A stretch of DNA of 6,089 nt from DATHXC01 sp041662005. Lineage in GTDB: Bacteria; Pseudomonadota; Gammaproteobacteria; Burkholderiales; Methylophilaceae. A program made the position numbers and the translations under genes. The stretch lies in assembly GCA_041662005.1 (NCBI GenBank), contig JBAZTJ010000137.1, positions 1 through 6,089 of the forward strand, written 5' to 3'. The notes under the pieces were generated by a model. That model worked only from the letters and a program-made list of their open reading frames with translations, did not search any database and was not told the origin of the DNA. Positions 1 to 5,386 of this stretch are shown in pieces (the stretch's first letter is position 1; every line of letters starts with the position of its first letter).

Positions 1-635
1 GCGTGTTGGAGTGGATAGGGCGCTTTATCGGCCGTATACATGCAGTAGGGGCACTTGCTGATTTTAAGGAGCGGCCTACACTGGATATTGAAAGCTTTGG
101 CCGTGAGCCCAGCGCTTACCTGCTGGCCAACCACTTTATTCCGCATGAGCTTGAGGATGTATATCGAGGCTTGGTCAAGCACGCGCTGGAAGGCGTTGAG
201 CGCTGTTTTGAGCGTGCGGGCGAGGTTGCCATATTGCGGCTGCATGGTGATTGCCACATGGGTAATCTGTTATGGACGGATGACGGTCCGCATTTTGTAG
301 ATTTCGATGACAGCCGAATGGGGCCTGCGATGCAGGATCTATGGATGATGTTGTCGGGGGAGCGTGATGAAATGCGCACACAACTCAACGACTTGCTCAG
401 TGGCTATGAAGATTTTTATGAGTTTAATCCCCGTGAAATACATCTGATAGAAGCCTTGCGTACCTTGCGCCTGATTCACTATGCCGGCTGGATTGCACGC
501 AGGTGGGATGATCCGGCTTTTCCTTTGGCTTTCCCCTGGTTCAATACCCAGCATTATTGGCAGGATCGCATACTGGAGTTGCGTGAGCAGATTGCGCTGA
601 TGGACGAGCCTATCTTGCTACCGGGGAATTTCTAA
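1..635 (+). CDS. srkA: Stress response kinase A (SrkA/RdoA/YihE family), 5'-truncated by window edge
   Basis: This is a cytoplasmic Ser/Thr protein kinase with the aminoglycoside-phosphotransferase (APH) fold; in E. coli the family counters stress-induced death. Complete codons begin at base 3 and run 210 residues to TAA at 633-635. The catalytic loop is seen as HGDCHMGN at visible residues 81-88, with the presumed base Asp83 and metal-binding Asn88. The second metal site is DFDD at 100-103, followed by the family-typical GPAMQDLWMML. The conserved aromatic-rich tail (FPWFNTQHYW, about 177-186) is present. Family members are about 325-330 residues, so roughly 118 N-terminal residues, including the nucleotide-binding lobe, lie outside the window. 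The GTG at base 3 is therefore internal and not the start. The gene converges on ppsR and ends at a strong hairpin terminator. The family call is firm; the in vivo targets are unknown. Confidence 0.93.
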   Translation, partial: VLEWIGRFIGRIHAVGALADFKERPTLDIESFGREPSAYLLANHFIPHELEDVYRGLVKHALEGVERCFERAGEVAILRLHGDCHMGNLLWTDDGPHFVDFDDSRMGPAMQDLWMMLSGERDEMRTQLNDLLSGYEDFYEFNPREIHLIEALRTLRLIHYAGWIARRWDDPAFPLAFPWFNTQHYWQDRILELREQIALMDEPILLPGNF

Positions 636-636
636 C

Positions 637-666
637 AAAAAAGCCTCTTATCTAAGAGGCTTTTTT
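637..666. terminator. Bidirectional intrinsic terminator between srkA and ppsR
   Basis: A perfect inverted repeat has 14-base arms, 637-650 (six A then GCCTCTTA) and 653-666 (TAAGAGGC then six T), around a two-base centre; sterically the loop must open to four or six bases. The core GCCTCTTA/TAAGAGGC stem is followed by a T run when read on either strand, so it can end srkA transcripts on the plus strand and ppsA-ppsR transcripts on the minus strand. It begins 2 bases after the srkA stop and sits about 30 bases beyond the ppsR stop. Confidence 0.93.
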
Positions 667-697
667 GGGATTGCTACTACATCAATTACGCATTAAC

Positions 698-1507
698 TTA
701 TGCGGTATTGACACGGATTTTCTGCAGAATAATGGCTGAAAGCTCTTCAATTGAGCGGCTGGTTGAGTCAGCCCAAGTGATACCCGACCTGCGCATCAGG
801 TTTTCTGCAGTGGCGATTTCCTTGCGGCAATTCTCTAATGATGCGTAAAAACTATCCGGCCTGCGCTCGCTTCTTACTGAATGCAGGCGTTCCGGCTTGA
901 TAGTTAATCCATAGATCTTATCCACGTGTTTATGTAACACCTCAGGCAAGGCGCCGCGTTCAAAATCCTCAGGAATCAAAGGGTAATTGGCAGCCTTGAT
1001 ACCAAACTGCATCGCGAGATAAATGCTGGTAGGGGTTTTGCCACAACGTGACACGCCAACCAGAATGACCTGAGCTTCGTCCAGGCCGGAGTTGGTCATG
1101 CCATCATCGTGCCCAAGGGTAAAGTTGATGGCTTCCATACGCTCATGGTAGCTGCTGCCCATCACGCTGTGCGCAATGCCTGCACCGGTTAATGGCTTCT
1201 GGTCCAGCTCAATGCCGAGCGGGTCGATAAAAGTATTGAACAGGTCGATAAAGTAGGCGTCAGACTCCTTCAAGGTATTGCGTAGCTCAATATTGCCTAA
1301 CGACATGATGACTACTGGCCGCCCGCCATCAGTTTCAGTGGCATGCAGGATAGCATCCTGCGCTTGCTTGATTTTTTCCTGCGTATCGGTAAACGGCAGG
1401 CGCACTTGATGAAAGTGAGTCTGAGGGAAATGCTCCAGCAGTTTTCCCAATGCGCCTGCGGTAATACCGGTGCCATCTGAAACAAATAAAACGGTACGGT
1501 TAACCAT
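698..1507 (-). CDS. ppsR: PEP synthase regulatory protein (bifunctional kinase/pyrophosphorylase, DUF299)
   Basis: This cytoplasmic enzyme controls PEP synthase. The family uses ADP to phosphorylate a threonine next to the catalytic histidine of PpsA, which inactivates it, and removes that phosphate by phosphorolysis with Pi, giving pyrophosphate. The protein is 269 residues, close to the roughly 270-277 usual for the family. Visible marks are the N-terminal VSDGTGITA (residues 9-17), HDDG at 133-136, a P-loop GVSRCGKT at 151-158, NYPL at 174-177 and a C-terminal SIEELSAII. The same family also regulates pyruvate phosphate dikinase; the adjacent ppsA settles the PpsR assignment. The ATG at 1507-1505 lies 2 bases after the ppsA stop. 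No Shine-Dalgarno is well placed: the nearest purine run, GGAAAAG (1529-1523), is about 15 bases away inside ppsA. Translational coupling to ppsA is therefore likely (inference). Confidence 0.96.
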   Translation of the reverse strand: MVNRTVLFVSDGTGITAGALGKLLEHFPQTHFHQVRLPFTDTQEKIKQAQDAILHATETDGGRPVVIMSLGNIELRNTLKESDAYFIDLFNTFIDPLGIELDQKPLTGAGIAHSVMGSSYHERMEAINFTLGHDDGMTNSGLDEAQVILVGVSRCGKTPTSIYLAMQFGIKAANYPLIPEDFERGALPEVLHKHVDKIYGLTIKPERLHSVRSERRPDSFYASLENCRKEIATAENLMRRSGITWADSTSRSIEELSAIILQKIRVNTA

Positions 1508-1509
1508 TA

Positions 1510-3879
1510 TTATTTAGTCAATCTTTTCCAGGTTGCTACGACGGTATCGGGGTTGAGTGATACTGATTGAATGCCCTCAGCCACTAACCATTCAGCAAAG
1601 TCAGGGTGATCCGAAGGGCCCTGGCCGCAAATGCCGACATATTTACCTAAACGATTACAGGTATTAATTGCCATTTTCAGCAATACCTTTACGGCATCAT
1701 TACGTTCATCGAAACCATCCGCCAGAATGCCTGAGTCACGATCTATGCCTAATGTGAGCTGGGTGAGGTCGTTAGAGCCAATCGAGAAGCCATCAAAGTA
1801 TTCGAGGAACTGTTCTGCCAGCAGGGCATTGGATGGAATCTCGCACATCATGATCAGGCGCAGTCCATTTTCACCGCGCTTCAGGCCATTCGCAGCCATG
1901 ATTTCGGTAACAGCTTTTGCTTCTTCCAGTGTGCGTACGAAAGGGATCATCAGTTCAACGTTGGTTAAGCCCATTTCATCGCGTACTTTTTTCATGGCAG
2001 AGCATTCCATGGCAAAACACTCTTTGAAATCTTCTGCCAGGTAGCGCGCAGCACCACGGAAACCAATCATTGGATTTTCTTCGTCCGGCTCGTAAATATC
2101 ACCAGCGACCAATTTTTTGTATTCGTTGGATTTGAAGTCGGAAGTACGCACAATCACAGGTTTTGGATAGAACGCAGCCGCAATGGTAGCAACGCCTTCC
2201 GCCACTTTATCAATGTAGAATTGTTTAGGGCTGGCATAACCGCGCGCACGATTGCGGATGGTTGCCTGAATGCCGGATGGCATGGCATCAACATTCAAAA
2301 TGGCCTTAGGATGTATTCCTACCATGTTGTTGATCACAAATTCCAAACGCGCCAAACCTACACCGTCATTCGGTATTTGTGCAAAACCAAATGCCATATC
2401 CGGATTTCCCACGTTCATCATGATTTTGCAAGGCGGTTTGGAAAGAGCAGTCGCGGCTTGCTTGCTTACTTCAAAATCCAGTGCACCATGGTAGACAAAG
2501 CCGGTTTCGCCTTCGGCACATGACACTGTGACGATTTCACCTTCACGTAGGATATCGGTTGCGTTGACTGAGCCCACAATGGCTGGAATACCAAGCTCAC
2601 GTGCAATAATAGCGGCATGGCAGGTACGGCCGCCGCGATTGGTTACCAGCGCGCTGGCGCGCTTCATGACAGGTTCCCAGTTCGGGTCAGTCATGTCGGC
2701 AACCAGTACATCACCAGGTTGCACCAGGTGCATTTCAGAAGGGTCCAGCACGATACGCACCGGGCCTACGCCAACCTTCTGTGTTACCGCACGACCAGCA
2801 ACCATAGGTTTAGCTGAGTGTTTTTGCAGCTTGAAGGTTTCAGTGATGTTGCTGGCAGACTCTTGTGACTTCACGGTTTCAGGACGTGCCTGCAAAATAT
2901 AAAGCTTGTTGTCTACGCCATTTTTGCCCCACTCAATGTCCATTGGGCAGCCGTAGTGGGCCTCAATGGTCATGGCGTAGCGAGCCAGTTCCAGGATATC
3001 TTCATTGGAAAGTGAGTAACGGTCGCTGTCGACAGCATCTACATCAATAGTATGTGTACTTTTACCGGCACGAGTGGCATCAGAAAATACCATTTTGATG
3101 AGCTTTGAGCCCATGGTGCGGCGCACAATAGCTGGCTTGCCTTGTGCCAACAGTGGTTTGTGCACATAGAATTCATCAGGATTCACCGCACCTTGAACCA
3201 CAGTCTCGCCCAAGCCGTAAGAGGAAGTGATAAATACAACATCCTTGAAGCCAGATTCGGTATCAATGGTAAACATCACCCCGGCACAGCCAATATCGCT
3301 ACGTACCATTTGTTGCACGCCGGCAGACAAGGCTACATCCGCATGCACAAAGCCCTTGTGTACGCGGTATGAAATTGCGCGGTCATTATATAAGGAAGCA
3401 AATACTTCCTTGATCGCGTGCAAGATGTTATCCAGGCCTTGAATGTTCAGGAAAGACTCTTGTTGGCCAGCAAAAGAGGCATCCGGTAAATCTTCTGCGG
3501 TCGCTGAAGAGCGCACCGCAAATGTTGCACCATCACCTGATTTCGCGGTCAGGATGGCATAATTTTCTGCAATCGCTTTGTCCAGTGCGGCTGGGAATGG
3601 TGCATCCATAATCCATTCGCGCACTTGCTTGCCACAGATGGCGAGTGCTTGTGTGTCATCCACATTCAGTTTGTCGAGTTCGGCATTAATTTTGTCGTCC
3701 AGGCCATTTTGTGCCAGGAATTCGCGATAGGCATCTGCCGTTGTTGCAAAGCCTGTGGGTACGCGTACACCTTTTGCAGATAGTTGAGAAATCATCTCGC
3801 CCAGCGAGGCATTTTTGCCACCGACAGAACCTACATCGGTGTTGCGAAGTTGTTCAAAAGGAATAACGTGGACTGACAT
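1510..3879 (-). CDS. ppsA: Phosphoenolpyruvate synthase (pyruvate, water dikinase)
   Basis: It catalyses pyruvate + ATP + H2O to PEP + AMP + Pi in the cytoplasm, the gluconeogenic entry step. At 789 residues it matches the usual length (about 790). The N-terminal ATP-grasp domain runs from about 15 to 340, with GGKNASLGEM (20-29), VRSSATAEDLPDASFAGQQE (122-141) and LQARPETV (329-336). The swivelling phosphohistidine domain (about 375-465) carries TNRGGRTCHAAIIARELGIP; His421 is the phosphorylated catalytic residue and Thr419 is the site expected to be modified by PpsR. The PEP/pyruvate-binding barrel (about 485-789) shows GFRGAARYL (606-614), MIPFVRT (644-650), GSNDLTQLTLG (701-711) and the acid/base cysteine in GICGQGPSD (Cys751). 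All key residues are intact. The start ATG at 3879-3877 has GGAG (3890-3887) seven bases upstream. It is the first gene of an operon with ppsR. Confidence 0.98.
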   Translation of the reverse strand: MSVHVIPFEQLRNTDVGSVGGKNASLGEMISQLSAKGVRVPTGFATTADAYREFLAQNGLDDKINAELDKLNVDDTQALAICGKQVREWIMDAPFPAALDKAIAENYAILTAKSGDGATFAVRSSATAEDLPDASFAGQQESFLNIQGLDNILHAIKEVFASLYNDRAISYRVHKGFVHADVALSAGVQQMVRSDIGCAGVMFTIDTESGFKDVVFITSSYGLGETVVQGAVNPDEFYVHKPLLAQGKPAIVRRTMGSKLIKMVFSDATRAGKSTHTIDVDAVDSDRYSLSNEDILELARYAMTIEAHYGCPMDIEWGKNGVDNKLYILQARPETVKSQESASNITETFKLQKHSAKPMVAGRAVTQKVGVGPVRIVLDPSEMHLVQPGDVLVADMTDPNWEPVMKRASALVTNRGGRTCHAAIIARELGIPAIVGSVNATDILREGEIVTVSCAEGETGFVYHGALDFEVSKQAATALSKPPCKIMMNVGNPDMAFGFAQIPNDGVGLARLEFVINNMVGIHPKAILNVDAMPSGIQATIRNRARGYASPKQFYIDKVAEGVATIAAAFYPKPVIVRTSDFKSNEYKKLVAGDIYEPDEENPMIGFRGAARYLAEDFKECFAMECSAMKKVRDEMGLTNVELMIPFVRTLEEAKAVTEIMAANGLKRGENGLRLIMMCEIPSNALLAEQFLEYFDGFSIGSNDLTQLTLGIDRDSGILADGFDERNDAVKVLLKMAINTCNRLGKYVGICGQGPSDHPDFAEWLVAEGIQSVSLNPDTVVATWKRLTK

Positions 3880-3886
3880 ATATGAT

Positions 3887-3890
3887 CTCC
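3887..3890 (-). promoter_or_regulatory. Ribosome binding site of ppsA
   Basis: On the minus strand GGAG lies seven bases before the ATG at 3879. This supports the start that gives MSVHVIPFEQL, the usual N-terminus of PEP synthases. Confidence 0.75.
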
Positions 3891-3898
3891 ATCTGTTT

Positions 3899-3920
3899 CC
3901 ACAAGCTGATTAAAGCGTGG
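3899..3920 (-). repeat. Small inverted repeat in the ppsA leader
   Basis: CCAC (3899-3902) and GTGG (3917-3920) form the outer stem. GC (3905-3906) can pair with GC (3915-3916) after a two-base bulge, leaving an eight-base loop. In the ppsA transcript this hairpin would end about 9 bases upstream of the GGAG ribosome binding site. It is short and may be chance; if real it could modulate ppsA translation. Confidence 0.25.
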
Positions 3921-3981
3921 GGCAACATGATTGTTTTCAGGTAATTAACTCGATATTGAAGGTGGTAACTAACCATTCAGT

Positions 3982-4010
3982 ATTATTTTGATACGCACTA
4001 CAATAAGCAA
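3982..4010 (-). promoter_or_regulatory. Candidate sigma-70 promoter for ppsA-ppsR
   Basis: Read on the minus strand, TTGCTT (4010-4005, 3 of 6 matches to the -35 consensus) is followed after 17 bases by AATAAT (3987-3982, 5 of 6 matches to -10). Transcription would start near 3975 and give a leader of about 95 bases. The -10 element and spacing are good and the -35 is weak, which would suit an activated promoter. It was found by eye only. Confidence 0.4.
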
Positions 4011-4026
4011 AAGCGTTGTAGCAGTG
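3996..4026. repeat. Bulged inverted repeat in the ppsA/cupin divergent region
   Basis: CACTACAA (3996-4003) is mirrored by TTGTAG-CA-GTG (4016-4026), with a two-base insertion in the right arm and a 12-base centre. The proposed ppsA -35 hexamer lies inside the centre, so this could be an operator for the divergent promoters. It could also be a chance dyad. Confidence 0.3.
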
Positions 4027-4058
4027 ACATTTTGCCTAATCTATCGCCTTGTGTCACG

Positions 4059-4088
4059 TTATCCTGATGAAACTTTTGTAAATTTAAT
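4059..4088 (+). promoter_or_regulatory. Candidate promoter for the cupin gene
   Basis: TTATCC (4059-4064) and TTTAAT (4083-4088, 5 of 6 matches to the -10 consensus) are 18 bases apart, giving a start near 4095 and a leader of about 50 bases. The -35 match is poor (3 of 6). An alternative is TTCAGT (3976-3981) with TACAAT (3999-4004), 17 bases apart, which would give a leader of about 135 bases. I cannot choose between them from sequence alone. Confidence 0.3.
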
Positions 4089-4122
4089 GGGGTTTGGCGC
4101 AAAATTAACCCTGATTTAAATT
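4081..4122. repeat. Two-tier inverted repeat just upstream of the cupin ribosome binding site
   Basis: Outer arms are AATTTAA (4081-4087) and TTAAATT (4116-4122). Inner arms are GGGTT (4090-4094) and AACCC (4107-4111), around a 12-base centre. The two dyads share nearly the same centre and are separated by a small internal loop (2 against 4 bases). The structure overlaps the proposed cupin -10 and ends 12 bases before the AAGGAG, so it could act as an operator or as a leader hairpin. It is AT-rich and may be coincidental. Confidence 0.35.
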
Positions 4123-4146
4123 CCAACCTTGGAAAAGGAGAAGATC

Positions 4147-4422
4147 ATGAGCAATATTATTGTTGAACATAGTCCTAGCCCCGAGACATTAAAAGCCCTG
4201 GACGTCTCAAACTGGCCAACCTGGTCTAAGGATGTCTCGGTATTCCCCTGGACATTCAGCACGCAGGAGATTGCCTATATTCTTGATGGCGAAGTGACGG
4301 TAACTCCTAAAGGGGGAGCCCCCGTATCCTTTGCCAAAGGGGATCTGGTGACATTCCCGGCTGGAATGTCCTGTACCTGGGATGTGAAAAAAGCGCTACG
4401 CAAGCATTATCAGCTTGGCTAG
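4147..4422 (+). CDS. Small single-domain cupin (Cupin_3/DUF861-like)
   Basis: The 91-residue protein is one cupin barrel and little else, similar in size to stand-alone DUF861 cupins such as Thermotoga TM1112. Recognisable parts are WSKDVSVFPW (26-35), the first cupin motif region TQEIAYILDGEVTVTP (39-54), the turn FAKGDLVTFPAGMSCTWDV (62-80) and the family ending RKHYQLG (85-91). The classical HxH metal ligands of motif 1 are absent, with STQE in that position, as in this subfamily. There is no signal peptide, so it is probably cytosolic. The ATG at 4147 was chosen because AAGGAG (4135-4140) sits six bases before it; the in-frame TTG at 4129 would place that site inside the gene. The stop TAG overlaps the stop of the converging prepilin gene. 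Its substrate or role cannot be told. Confidence 0.88.
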   Translation: MSNIIVEHSPSPETLKALDVSNWPTWSKDVSVFPWTFSTQEIAYILDGEVTVTPKGGAPVSFAKGDLVTFPAGMSCTWDVKKALRKHYQLG

Positions 4423-5168
4423 ACTGCAGCGCATACAATATAGGTGCTTGCAGGGTTAAGGTCTGTTGTGCCGCCAGTGCGGAGAGTCGCAGCAGGGGCG
4501 CCCAGGGCGTAAGATGAGTTGTCAGGTGTAGCCATAATCTTGCCGGTACCAGGGTTGCCATCGTCCATCAAGTTGTCGAGTTCCAGGGCGGTTTTGCCGG
4601 TGATGCCTCGGCTACAGGCAATATAGTTGCCGGCTATGGGGCTACCGGCGACATCGATAATTGGCGACTGCAAGATATTGCTTGAGCCACTTTGCATGCC
4701 GATAAACCCGCCGGAAAAGTTTGTGGGCATATAGCCCGGATCATTGGTGGATGTGGAGCCTTTTTCCAGCCCGGCCAGACGCAAATGCAGCCACGCCTGT
4801 GAGGCCTCGCTGGTAGCGCCGGTATCAAACCAGTTACCTTCTATCCGCATATTGCCATTGCCATTGCTGGTAAGCGGGGCGTTGAAGTGGCTGCTGGCGC
4901 TGGCATCGTCTCCCGGTAGCGCCTTGTATTTATCCTGAAACATATACATGGCGACTGAAAGCGCTCTTAGCTCATTGGCCATGGTCTTTACCTGACTCGC
5001 GGCATATAGCTCTTTTCCATGCAGCGTGGTGACGAGCATCATGCTGGTAATACAAAGCACAACAGCAAGCTCAATCAGACTAAAGCCCAGATCGGAAGTT
5101 TTTTTACGAGACGGATGCGGACAGTGCCTGCCCGCCTGGTGATGCTTGAAAGATGCCTGATTTTGCAC
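4419..5168 (-). CDS. Type IV prepilin-like protein (type II secretion/pseudopilin superfamily)
   Basis: The 249-residue protein has a type IV prepilin signal: a basic leader, then G28 and FSLIELAVVLCITSMMLV. The prepilin peptidase should cut between Gly28 and Phe29, and Glu33 is the Glu5 needed for filament assembly. The hydrophobic N-terminal helix (about 29-47) is followed by an amphipathic stretch and by YKALPGD (81-87), a family-typical segment. Near the end, LDNLMDDGNPGTGKI (197-211) resembles the D-loop of pseudopilins, and Cys185 and Cys246 could form the terminal disulfide. The start is GTG (5168-5166), the only usable start in frame before the motif; it has no clear Shine-Dalgarno. 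The leader of 28 residues is long, with His and Lys/Arg clusters. No assembly ATPase, platform or peptidase gene is in view, so whether it is a minor pilin or a secretion pseudopilin is open. Confidence 0.9.
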   Translation of the reverse strand: MQNQASFKHHQAGRHCPHPSRKKTSDLGFSLIELAVVLCITSMMLVTTLHGKELYAASQVKTMANELRALSVAMYMFQDKYKALPGDDASASSHFNAPLTSNGNGNMRIEGNWFDTGATSEASQAWLHLRLAGLEKGSTSTNDPGYMPTNFSGGFIGMQSGSSNILQSPIIDVAGSPIAGNYIACSRGITGKTALELDNLMDDGNPGTGKIMATPDNSSYALGAPAATLRTGGTTDLNPASTYIVCAAV

Positions 5169-5227
5169 GATGGCCCAACTTTTGTGAATTGAAGATACAA
5201 CAGGGCTAGTGCAATTCCAATGCCAGA

Positions 5228-5262
5228 TATTAATTAAATCTAACTTGTTGATAATTAATTAA
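5228..5262. repeat. Paired AT-rich palindromes in the prepilin/TAXI intergenic region
   Basis: The nine-base ATTAATTAA occurs at 5229-5237 and again at 5254-5262, exactly 25 bases apart. Each copy contains the palindrome TTAATTAA. They lie in the AT-rich part of the 218-base intergenic region, upstream of both divergent genes. They could bind a nucleoid-associated protein or simply reflect composition. Confidence 0.4.
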
Positions 5263-5280
5263 CTTTTAACATGCGGACAG

Positions 5281-5309
5281 TTGTCACAATGTCGATATTT
5301 CATTATATG
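5281..5309 (+). promoter_or_regulatory. Candidate sigma-70 promoter for the TAXI-family gene
   Basis: TTGTCA (5281-5286, 5 of 6 matches to -35) is followed after 17 bases by TATATG (5304-5309, 4 of 6 matches to -10; TTATAT one base earlier is an alternative). Transcription would begin near 5316, about 70 bases before the coding start. An inverted pair GTCAC (5283-5287) and GTGAC (5309-5313) brackets the promoter and might be an operator. Confidence 0.45.
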
Positions 5310-5386
5310 TGACCAATTAAAAACAGGCAGATGCAAAGCATGTAAAATTGATTGGTCTATATTTCAGGCATACAAGCAAACTCGTG

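Noticed and set aside
3..5. GTG as the start of the SrkA-like gene
   Set aside because: Starting here would give a protein without the N-terminal kinase lobe; family members are about 118 residues longer, so the true start lies before the window.
1631..3442. Several plus-strand open frames of 60-137 codons opposite ppsA
   Set aside because: They lie entirely within a strongly conserved minus-strand gene, have no recognisable domain and no convincing ribosome binding sites.
1510..3879. Pyruvate phosphate dikinase instead of PEP synthase
   Set aside because: The length (789) and motif spacing, with His421 and Cys751, fit PEP synthase; dikinases are longer, about 870-900 residues.
4129..4146. 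TTG start adding six residues (MEKEKI) to the cupin
   Set aside because: These codons are the AAGGAG ribosome binding site and its spacer for the ATG at 4147, which is a far better start.
4307..4938. Open frames of 64-97 codons across the cupin/prepilin junction
   Set aside because: Apart from the cupin itself, these are shadow frames of the prepilin gene or the cupin with composition-driven sequence.
4024..5313. Shared TGTCAC/GTGAC half-sites in the two intergenic regions as one regulon operator
   Set aside because: The arms point in opposite orientations and have different contexts in the two regions, and five- or six-base matches are expected by chance.
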